NCBI RefSeq assembly: GCF_013364275.1
Contig: NZ_CP054932.1
Coordinates: 8,804,001-8,868,000, forward strand
From: Actinomadura sp. NAK00032
GTDB taxonomy: Bacteria > Actinomycetota > Actinomycetes > Streptosporangiales > Streptosporangiaceae
DNA: 64,000 nucleotides
Reading direction: 5' to 3'
Shown one piece after another: positions 1 to 9,128 of this stretch (positions within the stretch are counted from its first letter, which is position 1; each line of letters begins with the position of its first letter). A program made the position numbers and the translations under genes. The notes under the pieces are model-generated. The model was not told where the DNA came from. It saw nothing but the letters and a program-made list of their open reading frames with translations, and did no database searches.

Positions 1-811
1 TTCCGGCGGCGAGGACGACGTGCTCGGCGGTCAGCGTCCGGCGGCGCTTGCGCAGCGGCCCGGTGTGCTCCGTCCCGACCTCGTAGCCGCCGGACGCGCG
101 GGGCGCCAGGGATGTGACGGTCGTGTCCGGGATGACCTGGACGCCCGCCTTCTCCGCCAGATACAGGTAGTTCTTGGTGAGCATGTTCTTCGCGCCGACC
201 TTGCAGCCGATCATGCAGGAGCCGCAGCCGGTGCAGGTCGTCCGGCGGGGGCCGGCGCCGCCGAAGTAGGGGTCGTCGGCGTCCTCGCCGCCCTTCTCGC
301 CGAAGAACACCCCGACCGGGGTCGGGTGGTAGGTGTCGCCGACGCCCATCCGGTCCGCGACGCGCTTCATGGCCTCGTCGGCGGGGGTGACGAGCGGGTT
401 CACGGTGACGCCGAGCATGCGCCGGGCCTGGTCGTAGAACGGGTTCAGCTCGTCCTGCCAGTCGGTGATGTGGCCCCACTGGCGGTCCTTGAAGAACGGC
501 TCCGGCGGGACGTACAGGGTGTTGGCGTAGACGAGGGAGCCGCCGCCGACGCCCGCGCCGGCCAGCACGAGCACGCCGGCCTTGCCGCCGACCAGGTGGA
601 CGCGCTGGATGCCGCGCATCCCGAGGCGCGGCGCCCACACGTACTTGCGGAGCCGCCAGGACGTCTTGGGGAGCGTGTCCTCGTCGAACCGGCGGCCGGC
701 CTCGATCACCGCGACCCGGTAGCCCTTCTCGGCCAGCCGCAGCGCCGACACGCTGCCGCCGAACCCCGAGCCCACCACGATCACGTCGAAGTCGTAGGCG
801 TCATCGGGCAT
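1..811 (-). CDS. Cholesterol-oxidase-like GMC flavoprotein, 3' part outside window
   Basis: FAD-dependent oxidoreductase of the GMC/cholesterol oxidase (ChoD-like) family; about 270 N-terminal residues are present and the C-terminus lies beyond base 1. The start ATG at 811 is followed by a Rossmann dinucleotide motif GSGFGG at residues 14-19, then AGAGVGGGSL near residue 95 and a cysteine-rich stretch with CTGCGSCMIGC around residue 191, all as I recall them from the ChoD group of mycobacteria. Members of this group have been linked to 3-beta-hydroxysteroid oxidation, though the true substrate of ChoD is disputed. It lies about 1.6 kb beyond the 3' end of the Mce lipid-import operon on the same strand, which fits sterol or lipid use (inference). 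Confidence 0.85.
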   Translation of the reverse strand, partial: MPDDAYDFDVIVVGSGFGGSVSALRLAEKGYRVAVIEAGRRFDEDTLPKTSWRLRKYVWAPRLGMRGIQRVHLVGGKAGVLVLAGAGVGGGSLVYANTLYVPPEPFFKDRQWGHITDWQDELNPFYDQARRMLGVTVNPLVTPADEAMKRVADRMGVGDTYHPTPVGVFFGEKGGEDADDPYFGGAGPRRTTCTGCGSCMIGCKVGAKNMLTKNYLYLAEKAGVQVIPDTTVTSLAPRASGGYEVGTEHTGPLRKRRRTLTAEHVVLAAG

Positions 812-960
812 CGCACACCACCTTCGTCGCGGGATCACGAAAGGCCCCCGAGTGTGGACCTCCCGCAGCGTCGTCCGCCATGCACGCAAAGCAACGATTC
901 CGGCACGGATTTATCACCCGACTGATAACGGGACGCGGCGGCGGCTCAGCGGACGCTCGC

Positions 961-2160
961 TCAGCCGCCGGCATCGCGGTTCGCCATCCGCGCGTGCAGG
1001 ATCAGCTCCATTTCCAGGCACCGCCTGGGATCGCGCAGCTCGTCCCCGAAAAGGTCCTGCAAATGGCGCAGCCGGTACCGGACGGTCTGCGGGTGGACGC
1101 GCAGCCGACGGCTCGCGTCGGCGGCGTTGAAATTGTGCTCCAGCAGCGCGAGCAGCGTTTCGGCGAGCCTTTCCCGGCGGGCCGGCGGGACGTCCCGCAG
1201 CGGCGCCAGCCGGGTCGCCGCCGCGTCGTCGATCAGCTCCCCGGCCCGCGCGATGACCAGTGCGGGGACGTGCTCGGCGCTGCGGATCAGCCCGCCGTCC
1301 GGGATGACGCCGCGGCCGGCCAGCGCCAGCGTCTCGCGTGCCCAGCGCAGCGAGTCGGCGGCGCGCGCGGCGGGCACGGCGGGGCCGACCGCGATCGCCC
1401 AGTCGCACGCCGGCGTGGCGGGCACCCTGGCCTGGCCGCGGCCCGGGTCGGGGATCAGCAGGCACGGCTCGGGCGCCGCGAAGTCGGCCAGCAGGTCGCC
1501 CGGCACCTCCGGCGGCAGGGCGCCAGCCCGGCGCCGCCGCGCGACCGCCGCCGCGACGGTCGCGGGCAGCGGCCAGCGGGCCCGCGCGGCGAGCGCCGCG
1601 AGCCGCCGGGGGTCGGTGCGCGGCTCGGTGAGCAGCAGGTGCAGCAGCTTCGCCCGGTGCCGCTGGACGGCGGGCGCCACCCGGCGGTCGGCGCGCTCGG
1701 CGACCTCGGCGGCGTACCCGGCTGCGATCACCTCGGCGACGGCCTCCATGTAGCAGAACTGGGCGTCCACGACGAGGCTGAGCGCGGTGTGGTCGAGGTC
1801 GAGGCCGCCCGGGACGGCGGCGAGCGTGCGCCACGCGACGGACGCGGACCGCCGCAGCGCCTGGTGCGTCTCGACGGGGTCGCGCCCGTCCCGCGCGAGG
1901 TGCCGCCCGACCCGCAGGTAGAACGCCGACACCCGCTCCCAGCCGGCGCCGGGGTCCTCGACGAGGTCGCAGAAGTGCCGGATCCCGGCGGCGACGCCGG
2001 CCCGCGCCCGCCCGGCCTCCTCCTCGCCGATCTGCGGATCGCCCCGGCGCAGTTCGGCGAGCAGTTCGTCGGCGGCCCGGTCGAGGTGCGGCCGCAGCCG
2101 CCGCGCCACCCACGCCGGCACTTCCTCGAACGCGCGGACGTCCAATGCTGTGCGCACCAC
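961..2160 (-). CDS. PucR/CdaR-type transcriptional regulator
   Basis: Regulator of about 399 residues with the PucR-family architecture: an N-terminal helical domain rich in Arg/Leu, a middle degenerate GGDEF-like region containing the conserved 'AADSLRWAR' block, and a C-terminal HTH_30 domain with 'RVHPQTVRYRLRHLQDLFG' that binds DNA. I chose GTG at 2160 because a strong AGGGGGG Shine-Dalgarno lies 8 nt upstream; the frame stays open to 2409 but those 83 residues look non-coding. A paralogue with the same layout occurs at 37220-38542. Family members respond to metabolites and often control adjacent catabolic or transport genes, so this could act on the ChoD-like gene or the Mce operon, but nothing in the sequence proves a target. 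Confidence 0.85.
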   Translation of the reverse strand: MVRTALDVRAFEEVPAWVARRLRPHLDRAADELLAELRRGDPQIGEEEAGRARAGVAAGIRHFCDLVEDPGAGWERVSAFYLRVGRHLARDGRDPVETHQALRRSASVAWRTLAAVPGGLDLDHTALSLVVDAQFCYMEAVAEVIAAGYAAEVAERADRRVAPAVQRHRAKLLHLLLTEPRTDPRRLAALAARARWPLPATVAAAVARRRRAGALPPEVPGDLLADFAAPEPCLLIPDPGRGQARVPATPACDWAIAVGPAVPAARAADSLRWARETLALAGRGVIPDGGLIRSAEHVPALVIARAGELIDDAAATRLAPLRDVPPARRERLAETLLALLEHNFNAADASRRLRVHPQTVRYRLRHLQDLFGDELRDPRRCLEMELILHARMANRDAGG

Positions 2161-2462
2161 TCGCCATTCCCCCCTGCCTGGGCGCCCGCCGGTCAGCGGG
2201 CGTTTCCCCAGGATTCCGGATCCCCTCCGATCACGGTTGTCCCTGACATAAGCTGTTGGCCGCGCCTTCCTTGAGTCAGTTGACAAAAGCCCAGGCCACC
2301 GCAAGTCATTGACGCCCAGGGCCAACGGCCTGTTTCTCTCCTCCCGGATGATCGTCGGTCTTGGCGCGTCGGGTAAACCGCGCGGTTCAGCGACAGAAGG
2401 CATTCCCATCTCACGCCGCGTAGCCGCCCGCGAATCGAACGGAAAAAGGGGCCGGGGCGGAG
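2161..2462. other. Intergenic region upstream of PucR gene
   Basis: About 300 bases without a convincing gene. Open frames here are upstream extensions of the PucR frame or antisense noise. It should hold the PucR promoter and the 3' untranslated end of the Mce operon; I see no strong hairpin terminator or clear -35/-10 pair. Confidence 0.5.
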
Positions 2463-3014
2463 TTAAATGAAGGTTTCGAGGGCGGTGATGCGCCAGTGGC
2501 CGGCGCGGTGGACGGCGGTGACCGTGAGCATGGCCGGGGCGTGCGTGCTCGTGCCGTCCGACGTGCGGGTGGTCTGCTGGTCGGCGAAGACGAGGACCAC
2601 CGCGCGGTCGCCGGTCAGCGTGGTGACGGCGCTGTCGGTGACGCGCGTGCTGAGGACGGTCTTCGCCTTCGGCGACTCCTCGCGGACCTTCGCGAAGATG
2701 TCCTCGTACTGCCGCACGGCCTTGCCCGTCAGCGCGTCCTTAGCGGCCTTCTGTGTGCGCGCGGGGTCGGTGTAGTTGAAGGAGAAGACCTTGCCGACCA
2801 TGTCCGCGACGGCGCCCTTCACCTCGCTGGTGGCCGCGCCGTCGGTGAGGGCCGTGTTGCGGACGGACGGGTCGTCCCGCACGGCGTCCGCCTGACGCAG
2901 TGCCCAGAACCCGAACACGGCGAGCAGCACCGCGACAACACCGAGCACTACGGGCGAGGTGACATCAACCCGCAACCGGCAAGGCGACATGTTGACCCGC
3001 GACAGAACTCGCAT
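2463..3014 (-). CDS. Mce-associated membrane protein (last gene of operon)
   Basis: Small protein of about 183 residues with one transmembrane helix near residues 17-40 and an extracytoplasmic alpha/beta domain of the Mce-associated (NTF2-like) type that ends in 'HRAGHWRITALE'. ATG at 3014 is preferred over GTG 3047 because GAGGGTGG lies just upstream. It is one of four such genes following mceF; in mycobacteria equivalent Mam proteins are thought to stabilise or accessorise the Mce transporter. It is most like the 3629-4117 product, with the same 'VxxGKVFxY' and 'HWxIT' blocks, which suggests that the four genes are two duplicated pairs. Confidence 0.8.
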   Translation of the reverse strand: MRVLSRVNMSPCRLRVDVTSPVVLGVVAVLLAVFGFWALRQADAVRDDPSVRNTALTDGAATSEVKGAVADMVGKVFSFNYTDPARTQKAAKDALTGKAVRQYEDIFAKVREESPKAKTVLSTRVTDSAVTTLTGDRAVVLVFADQQTTRTSDGTSTHAPAMLTVTAVHRAGHWRITALETFI

Positions 3015-3089
3015 GGTTTCACCACCCTCGCCAGGGCGACGTCCCACAAGAGCAGCGCGGCGGCGTGTAAGTGAGCATGGGGTGGCGCC

Positions 3090-3599
3090 TCACATCGTGT
3101 CCGTTGGGGCCTGGCCCAGTTCGCTGAGCTTCCAGCCGCCAGGGGTTCTGGTGACCTTGCCGACCAGGCGGCTCTGCTTGGTGGCGGGGGCGCCGTCCGG
3201 CGGCGTGACGGTGATCTCGACGGCGACGAGGATGCGGGCCTTGCCGGAGCGCTCGTCCAGCTCGGCGACGGCGCCGTCCAGGATGCGCGCGGTGGTGATC
3301 GTCCGGGCCTTCTTCACCTGTGCCTCGAAGGCGGCGCGGCCCTGCGTGATCTGCCGGTAGAGGTCGCTCGTGGTGGAGTCCTGCCAGGTCTTCAGGCCGG
3401 ACGCGAGGTCGCGGTAGTCGAGCGTGTTGAGGTTCTGGACGGCCTGCTCCCCCGCCTGGAGGGCCTCGTCGCGCGTCCGGGAGTAGGCGTGGGCGTCGTC
3501 GTGCGCCGCCGCGTACCACGACCATCCGGCCCAGGCGGCGAAGAGCGCGGCGAGAACGAGGAGGGCGGTCGCCGTCCGCCGCAGGGTGTCGTCGGCCAT
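3090..3599 (-). CDS. Mce-associated membrane protein
   Basis: Protein of 169 residues: short cytoplasmic N-terminus, one membrane helix at about residues 8-28, then a soluble domain with 'NLNTLDYRDLASGLKTW' and a C-terminal 'TPGGWKLSEL'. These features match the Mce-associated protein family, whose members sit next to mce genes and are likely exported subunits of the lipid importer. It pairs in sequence with the product of 4114-4728 ('TMNPAQVDAGLRAW', 'TPSGWRLESL'). It is separated from its upstream neighbour by 29 nt and probably belongs to the same transcript. Confidence 0.8.
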   Translation of the reverse strand: MADDTLRRTATALLVLAALFAAWAGWSWYAAAHDDAHAYSRTRDEALQAGEQAVQNLNTLDYRDLASGLKTWQDSTTSDLYRQITQGRAAFEAQVKKARTITTARILDGAVAELDERSGKARILVAVEITVTPPDGAPATKQSRLVGKVTRTPGGWKLSELGQAPTDTM

Positions 3600-3628
3600 G
3601 GGCGCCGCCTTCCAGTGTGTCGGGCCTT

Positions 3629-4117
3629 TCAGGCAGAGGCCAGGTCGGTGATCGACCAGTGGCCGTGGTTGCGGTGCGCCGTCACGAGCAGCTGCGCGGC
3701 GGCCGGGGTCCCGGCGGGCCCGCCCGCGCGGGTGGCGGTCTGGTCGAGGAAGACGAGCAGGCGCGCGTCGTCGCCGTTCAGTGACACCACCCCGGCCCGG
3801 ACGACGCGCGTGGCCAGCGTGACGCGCTGGGCCGGGGCCTGCCGCTTCACCTGCCCGAACAGCCGCCGGTACTGGGTGAGCGCGGCGCCGGCGAGTTCCC
3901 GGTTCGCGGCCTGCTCGGTCGCGGTGACGTCCCCCGGGCCGTAGGTGAAGACCTTGCCGAGCGCCGTGGACACGTCGCCGATCACCTCGGTGGTGGCGAC
4001 GTCGTCCAGCGCGGCCTGGTCGCGGGGGTCGGCGTCCTCGCGGAGGAGCCCGGCCGCGGGGCGCAGCGCCGGCGCGAGCAGGGCGACGGCGAGTGCGATC
4101 ACGAGCGGCCGCCTCAT
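3629..4117 (-). CDS. Mce-associated membrane protein
   Basis: Protein of 162 residues beginning at ATG 4117, whose start overlaps the stop of the preceding gene by 4 nt (ATGA), so translation is likely coupled. It has an N-terminal hydrophobic segment (residues 3-20) that may be a signal peptide or anchor, then a domain with 'TTEVIGDVSTALGKVFTYG' and a terminal 'HGHWSITDLASA'. This is the same pattern as 2463-3014. Role inferred from family and position: accessory component of the Mce lipid transporter on the outer face of the membrane. Confidence 0.8.
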   Translation of the reverse strand: MRRPLVIALAVALLAPALRPAAGLLREDADPRDQAALDDVATTEVIGDVSTALGKVFTYGPGDVTATEQAANRELAGAALTQYRRLFGQVKRQAPAQRVTLATRVVRAGVVSLNGDDARLLVFLDQTATRAGGPAGTPAAAQLLVTAHRNHGHWSITDLASA

Positions 4118-4728
4118 CGGGCGCCGGCCGGGATCGCGGTGAGCGATTCGAGCCGCCAGCCGGACGGCGTCCGCGCCGCCCCGGCCTCGAAGCGCTTGCG
4201 CTGGAGCGTCGGCGCGCCGTCCCGCAAAGTGAGCTTCACCTGGACGGACGCGATGACCCGCGCCTTCCCCGCGCGGGCGTCGAGGGACGTCACGGCCGCC
4301 CCGGTCACGGTCGCGGCGGCGGTGGTGCGCGACCGCCCGATCTTCGCGCGGTTCTGCGGCCGGTCCCGTTCGAGCTGCTCGCGGAGCGGTCCCGTGGCGG
4401 CGTCCGACCAGGCGCGGAGCCCGGCGTCCACCTGCGCGGGGTTCATGGTGTTGAGGGCCGCGATCTGCTGCCGCGCCGCCCGCAGGACGGTGTCGCGGGT
4501 GTGGTCGGGGCCGGTACGGGCGCCGGGGTCGTCCTGCCACACCGTCCAGGCCGACCAGCCGAACAGCATGCCGGCACCGAGCACGAGGCTCCACCCGACA
4601 ACGGACCCGCCACGCTGCCGCGCGCTCCGCTCGGTGGACGCCGGTGTCCCGGCCTTCCGTGCACCTCCGTGGTGAGAACGCCCACGGCGGCGTGTCTTTT
4701 GCTCGCTGGTCTTCGTTCTGCCGGGCAT
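4114..4728 (-). CDS. Mce-associated membrane protein
   Basis: Protein of 204 residues with a basic, Arg/Lys-rich cytoplasmic N-terminus (about 40 residues), one transmembrane helix around residues 42-65 and an extracellular Mce-associated domain. Its start codon shares one base with the stop of mceF (TGATG), marking it as the first of four accessory genes in the operon. The 'ALNTMNPAQVDAGLRAW' block parallels the 3090-3599 product. The long basic tail is the only part not shared with its paralogues. Confidence 0.82.
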   Translation of the reverse strand: MPGRTKTSEQKTRRRGRSHHGGARKAGTPASTERSARQRGGSVVGWSLVLGAGMLFGWSAWTVWQDDPGARTGPDHTRDTVLRAARQQIAALNTMNPAQVDAGLRAWSDAATGPLREQLERDRPQNRAKIGRSRTTAAATVTGAAVTSLDARAGKARVIASVQVKLTLRDGAPTLQRKRFEAGAARTPSGWRLESLTAIPAGAR

Positions 4729-5972
4729 CAGGGCGCTCCCCGCAGGCCGAGGAGGTCGCTCATGGACGTGGGTTCCGTCGGTACTCCCGGGAGGGCCAGC
4801 GCGCCTGGAAGGGCGGAACTGCCCGCGCTGAGCACCGAGCCCGCGCGCGCTGGGGTCGGCACTGGTCGGTGCGGGGCGTTGCCTGAGCCGCGCACGTTGA
4901 CCCCTGTCGACGGAGACGTTGCGCAGTGCGCGGCGGTGTTGAGCGCCGGGCCAGAAGACGTGTCCAGGCCGTTGCGGTACTTCGTGCCCCCGTAGCCGGA
5001 CGTGCAGTTCGGCGGCTCGAAGAAGGTCGTGACCATCCCGAAGTTGAGCCGGCCGTCCTGCACGACGGACCTTCCGGACGCGACCGCCGCCGGAAGCTTG
5101 GCGAGGAGCTGCTCCAGGCCGTCCGATCGCGGCGCGAGGAGTTCGGACGTGGTCAGCAGGTTCGCGACCAGCACGCTGAGGGACGGGTCGAGGTCCCGCA
5201 CCAGGTCGCGGAACTCGCCCGCCGCGCCGGGCGCGGTCGACACGAGCCTCCGGAAGGCCGGGTCGGACGTGCGGAGCTGCCCGGCGAGGAGCCGCGCATT
5301 GTGCCCGAACGACTTCAGCGACGCGGCCTCCTCGTTCTGCGTGCGCAGGACGGTCTCGCCGTCACCGATCAGGGACGTGGTCGGCGCGGCGTTCTCGTTC
5401 GCCGCGCGGGTGAGGGAGCGGGTGCTGTCGAGGAGGGCCCGCAGGTTGGGGCCCTGCCCGGCGAACGCCTGGCCCAGCTCGCCGACGAGCGTGCGGAGCG
5501 CGTCGGTCGGGACGGACGCGGCCAGGTCGTTCACGCTGGTGAGCAGGTCCGTCACGGGCGCGGGCGTCGCGGTCGCGGCGCGCGGGATCACCGAGCCGGC
5601 GGCCAGGTACGGGCCGGACGCGGTCACCGGCCGCAGGTCGATGTACTGCTCCCCGATCGCCGACCGGTTCGCGACGACCGCCCGGGTGTTCGCCGGCACG
5701 CGCGGCGCCGACTTCTCGATCTTCAGGTCGGCCAGCACGCCCGCGTCCGTCAGCCGCAGTTCGCCGACCCGTCCGACCGAGGTGCCCCGGTAGGTGACGT
5801 CGGCGTTCTCGGCGAGCCCGCCCGCCTCGGCGAGGTCGGCGGTGACGACGTAGTAGTCGCGGTAGCCGACGTATCCGCCGAGGTCGGCGTAGTTGAGGCC
5901 GACGTAGCCCATCGCGAGGAGCCCGACGATGAGGAAGACGATGTTCTTGATCCTGGTCGCGGCGGTCAGCAT
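4728..5972 (-). CDS. mceF: MceF-type lipid-transport protein
   Basis: Sixth and last Mce subunit (414 residues): N-terminal membrane anchor at residues 10-30, MlaD/Mce domain at about 40-120 with 'VTYRGTSVGRVGELRL' and 'NRSAIGEQYIDL', then a long helical domain with repeated Leu-rich segments and a low-complexity Ala/Ser/Pro C-terminus. Mce proteins are thought to assemble as a hexameric, needle-like conduit carrying lipids or sterols across the envelope to the YrbE permease. Its start overlaps the mceE stop by one base. Identity as MceF rests on being sixth in yrbEA-yrbEB-mceA-F order. Confidence 0.92.
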   Translation of the reverse strand: MLTAATRIKNIVFLIVGLLAMGYVGLNYADLGGYVGYRDYYVVTADLAEAGGLAENADVTYRGTSVGRVGELRLTDAGVLADLKIEKSAPRVPANTRAVVANRSAIGEQYIDLRPVTASGPYLAAGSVIPRAATATPAPVTDLLTSVNDLAASVPTDALRTLVGELGQAFAGQGPNLRALLDSTRSLTRAANENAAPTTSLIGDGETVLRTQNEEAASLKSFGHNARLLAGQLRTSDPAFRRLVSTAPGAAGEFRDLVRDLDPSLSVLVANLLTTSELLAPRSDGLEQLLAKLPAAVASGRSVVQDGRLNFGMVTTFFEPPNCTSGYGGTKYRNGLDTSSGPALNTAAHCATSPSTGVNVRGSGNAPHRPVPTPARAGSVLSAGSSALPGALALPGVPTEPTSMSDLLGLRGAP

Positions 5973-7051
5973 CAGTCCCCCTGCGACGGTGCGATGGGCG
6001 GGACGACCTCGGTCCCCGGACGGGCAGTGATCCGCAGGTACACGTTCAGGTAGTCGCCCTTCACGGCGGGCAGGACGGCGTCGGTGAACGGGTAGGTCAG
6101 CAGCACCTGCAGCGCGTTCGGCAGGTCGTGCCCGGCGTCCGACAGCTTCCGGAGGGTCGGTTCGAGGGCCCGGAGGTCGGCGATCAGGTCGTCCTTGCTC
6201 CGCCGGACGGTCGTCACGGCGGCCCGCGAGAGCTCGTCCAGCGAGCGGAGCATCCGGACGAGCGCGCCGCGCTGCTCCGCGAGGACGGCGAGGCCGGGTT
6301 CGATGTCGTCGAGCGCGACGCCGATCTGCCCCGTGCGGCCGCGCAGCGTGGCGGAGAGCCGGTTCAGGCCGTCGATCGCGTCGGTGATGCCCTTGCGGTT
6401 GGCGTCGAGGTCGCCGACGAGCGTCCTGGCCCGCTCCAGCAGCGATCTGACCTGCGGCTCGTTGCCGCCGAGTGCCCGGTTCAGCTCCACGGTGATCGTC
6501 CGGAGCTGGGCGATGCCGCCGCCGTTCAGCAGCATCGACAGCGCGCCGAACACCTCCTCGACCTCGGGGTTGCGGTTCGTCCGCGCCACCGGGATCACCG
6601 CGCCGTCCGCGAGCGTCCCGGTACCCGCGGACGGCGCTCCCCCGCCCGCGGGGATGCCGCCCGGCGCGGCCGCACCCCCGGGGACGTTCTCCGGACCCGC
6701 GCTGAGCTGCACGAACTTCTCCCCCAGCAGGCTGGACTGGCGGAGCTCGGCGTAGGCGTTGGCGGGCAGCCGCACATCGCCGTCGACCTTCATCGTGACC
6801 TCGGCCGTCCAGCCGCCGCGCGGCAGCGCGACCTTCACGACCCGTCCGACCGCGACGTCGTTGACCTTCACCGCCGACTGCGGGACGAGGTTCAGCACGT
6901 TCGCGAACTGCGCCTTCACCGTGTACGGGTCGTCGCCGAGGTCGGCGCCGCCGGGCAGCGGGAGGTCCCGCACGCCGGAGAACCCGCAGCCGCCCAGCGC
7001 CGTCGCGGCGAGCAGGAGGCAGGTGGTGCGCGCGGCCGTGGGGCGGATCAT
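5972..7051 (-). CDS. mceE: MceE-type lipoprotein
   Basis: Fifth Mce subunit, 359 residues, and the only one with a lipoprotein signal: hydrophobic '[12 protein letters not shown]' with the probable lipidated Cys22. In other actinobacterial Mce operons the fifth gene is also the lipoprotein (LprK/LprN type), which supports the letter. The MlaD/Mce domain spans about residues 45-130 and contains '[15 protein letters not shown]'; a Gly/Pro/Ala insertion near residues 125-150 is unusual in length. ATG 7051 overlaps the mceD stop by 4 nt. The helical domain follows to the C-terminus. Confidence 0.92.
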   Translation of the reverse strand: MIRPTAARTTCLLLAATALGGCGFSGVRDLPLPGGADLGDDPYTVKAQFANVLNLVPQSAVKVNDVAVGRVVKVALPRGGWTAEVTMKVDGDVRLPANAYAELRQSSLLGEKFVQLSAGPENVPGGAAAPGGIPAGGGAPSAGTGTLADGAVIPVARTNRNPEVEEVFGALSMLLNGGGIAQLRTITVELNRALGGNEPQVRSLLERARTLVGDLDANRKGITDAIDGLNRLSATLRGRTGQIGVALDDIEPGLAVLAEQRGALVRMLRSLDELSRAAVTTVRRSKDDLIADLRALEPTLRKLSDAGHDLPNALQVLLTYPFTDAVLPAVKGDYLNVYLRITARPGTEVVPPIAPSQGD

Positions 7052-8043
7052 GGCGCCGCCTTCCGGGAGCCGGCCACCGGGAGCGGCGGCGCGGGGAGTT
7101 CGGTGAGGTTCTGCCGGCCCATGAGCGACCGCGTCCGGGGGTCGTAGGCGTTCAGGATGTTGGTCGCGTTGAGCGGCTGGACGTCGAGCGCCTCCGCCAG
7201 CGACCGGCGCTGCTTCACCAGCAGCTGGGTGATCTTCGCGAGCTTCTCGACGTTCCCGGCGATCTGCCACCGGTTGTCGTGGATGAAGACCTTCACCCGG
7301 GCGAGCGCCTCGGTGAGCGCCTTCAGTGCGGCGTCCAGCTCGTGCCGGTCGGCGGCGAGGAAGCCCGACACGTCGGCGAGCTGCCGTTCCGCCCGCCTGA
7401 CCTGCCCGTCGTTGGTCTTCAGCATGGTGGTGAACGTCTGCAGGCTCCGGATCGTCGCGAACAGGTCCCGCTGCGAGCCGGAGAGCGTCTTCGCGGCCTG
7501 CGCCATCCGCTCGGTCGTGGTGCGGATGTCGCGGCCGTTGCCGCTCAGGTTCGCCGCGCCCGTCTCCAAGAGGCGCGACAGCGCGCCCTCCTTGTTGAGG
7601 CCCTCCGGGCCGAGGTCGGTGGCGAGCTTGCGGATGCTGTCGTAGACGGTGTCGAGTTCCATCGGGGTCGCCGTCCGGTCGGCCGGGACGACGGCGCCGG
7701 ACGCCATCTTCGGGCCGGAGGTGTAGGCGGGCGTCAGCTGGACGTACCGGTCCGCGACGAGGCTCGGCGCGATCGCCACCGCCTTCGCCCCGGCCGGGAC
7801 GTCCACACCGGGGTCGACGGTCATGACAGTCCTGACCTGGGTCCCTTCGGCCCGGACGGAGTCGACGACGCCGACCTTCACGCCGAGCACCCGCACGTCC
7901 GACCCCTTGTAGATGCCGACCGCGCTCCGGAAGTAGACGGTGACGCGGGTGCCGTCCGAGCCGTGCAGGGCGACGAACGCGCCGGCGGCGAGGACGACGG
8001 CGACCCCGGCGGCCAGCAGGGGGGTGCTCAGTCTGCGCAGCAT
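7048..8043 (-). CDS. mceD: MceD-type lipid-transport protein
   Basis: Fourth Mce subunit, 331 residues. An N-terminal transmembrane helix (about residues 7-27) precedes the MlaD/Mce domain (about 30-110) with '[17 protein letters not shown]' and '[12 protein letters not shown]', then a coiled helical region. The start ATG at 8043 shares one base with the stop of mceC; the frame remains open far upstream but that part only mirrors mceC in another frame. It is shorter than its neighbours, lacking an extended C-terminal tail. Confidence 0.92.
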   Translation of the reverse strand: MLRRLSTPLLAAGVAVVLAAGAFVALHGSDGTRVTVYFRSAVGIYKGSDVRVLGVKVGVVDSVRAEGTQVRTVMTVDPGVDVPAGAKAVAIAPSLVADRYVQLTPAYTSGPKMASGAVVPADRTATPMELDTVYDSIRKLATDLGPEGLNKEGALSRLLETGAANLSGNGRDIRTTTERMAQAAKTLSGSQRDLFATIRSLQTFTTMLKTNDGQVRRAERQLADVSGFLAADRHELDAALKALTEALARVKVFIHDNRWQIAGNVEKLAKITQLLVKQRRSLAEALDVQPLNATNILNAYDPRTRSLMGRQNLTELPAPPLPVAGSRKAAP

Positions 8044-9128
8044 CAACGCCCACCTTCCTGTTTCTTCTGGGGGGACGACCCCCCAGACCCCCCGGCAACT
8101 GCCTGTGGAGACGGCATACAGCCCTTCCTTGCAGGAGGTTTCGCCAGGTATTCGTCCGGGACGAGACCGCACAGGTAGCCGTCCATCCACCGGCCGCTGC
8201 CCAGCGTGTTGCCGAGCAGCCGCGTGTACGGGCCGGCCGTCTTCAGCGCCTTGTCGAGGTTGTCCTGGTTCTTCTGGAGCAGGGCGGTGACGCGGCCGAG
8301 CGCGCGCAGCGTCGGGTCGAGCTGTTCCTGGTTGTCGTCGACGAGCCCGACGATCTGCCGCGACAGCTGTTGCGTCCCGACGAGCAGCGCGTGGATCGCC
8401 TCGCGCCGCCGGCGGATCTCGCCGAGCAGCAGGTTCCCGTCGCGCAGCAGCGCCTCGACGTTCGTGCTCTGGCCCGCCATCGTCCCGGTGACCTGCCGGG
8501 TGTTGGCGAGCAGCCGCGCCAGCTCCGCGTCCCGCGAGGAGACCGTCTTCGACAGCGCCGAGATCCCGTCGAGGGCCTTGCGGACGCTCGGCGCCGTCCT
8601 CGCGAACGTCGTGGAGATCGCGTCGAGGCTCGCCGCGAGCGTCGCCGAGTCGACCTGCCCGACCGTCCCGGCGAGGTCCTCGAACGCCTCCGTCACGTCG
8701 TACGGGGAGGTCGTGCGGGCGAGCGGGATGCGCCGGCCCGGGTCCTGGCGGTGCGCGCCGAGCGGGTCGACGGCGAGGAACTTGTCGCCGAGCAGCGTCT
8801 TGATCGCGATCGTGACGGTGCTGGCGTCCCCGACCCAGGTGTCCCGGACGCGGAAGCCGACGGTGACCTTCGCGCCGTCCAGCCGGACGCTCGTGACCTC
8901 GCCGACCTTCACCCCGGCGACCCGCACCTCGTTCCCCGGCCGCAGCCCGGCCGCCTCGCCGAAGTCGGCGCTGTAGCGGGTCCCGCCGCCGATGACCGGC
9001 AGATCCTTGGCGTTGAACGACAGCAGCGCGGCGGTGACGATCAGCGTCAGCGACACGACCGCGACGGCGATCGGGTTCCGCTCCCGCACGGGCTTCCACC
9101 GCGCCCTCGTTCTCCGTCGCCCGCTCAT
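8043..9128 (-). CDS. mceC: MceC-type lipid-transport protein
   Basis: Third Mce subunit, 361 residues. Basic N-terminus '[12 protein letters not shown]', a transmembrane helix at about residues 19-38, MlaD/Mce domain with '[18 protein letters not shown]' and '[12 protein letters not shown]', a helical domain, and a Gly/Ser-rich tail. Start ATG 9128 overlaps the mceB stop by 4 nt. A Cys pair occurs in the distal part ('[10 protein letters not shown]' and 'RKGCMPS'), reminiscent of the terminal Cys in MceA and MceB here, possibly for inter-subunit or intramolecular disulphides (inference). Confidence 0.92.
   Translation of the reverse strand: MSGRRRTRARWKPVRERNPIAVAVVSLTLIVTAALLSFNAKDLPVIGGGTRYSADFGEAAGLRPGNEVRVAGVKVGEVTSVRLDGAKVTVGFRVRDTWVGDASTVTIAIKTLLGDKFLAVDPLGAHRQDPGRRIPLARTTSPYDVTEAFEDLAGTVGQVDSATLAASLDAISTTFARTAPSVRKALDGISALSKTVSSRDAELARLLANTRQVTGTMAGQSTNVEALLRDGNLLLGEIRRRREAIHALLVGTQQLSRQIVGLVDDNQEQLDPTLRALGRVTALLQKNQDNLDKALKTAGPYTRLLGNTLGSGRWMDGYLCGLVPDEYLAKPPARKGCMPSPQAVAGGSGGSSPQKKQEGGR

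Noticed and set aside
20-925. Plus-strand frame opposite the GMC flavoprotein
   Set aside because: The minus strand carries the FAD motif and Cys-rich ChoD signature; the plus-strand product is Arg/Ala/Asp-rich without any motif.
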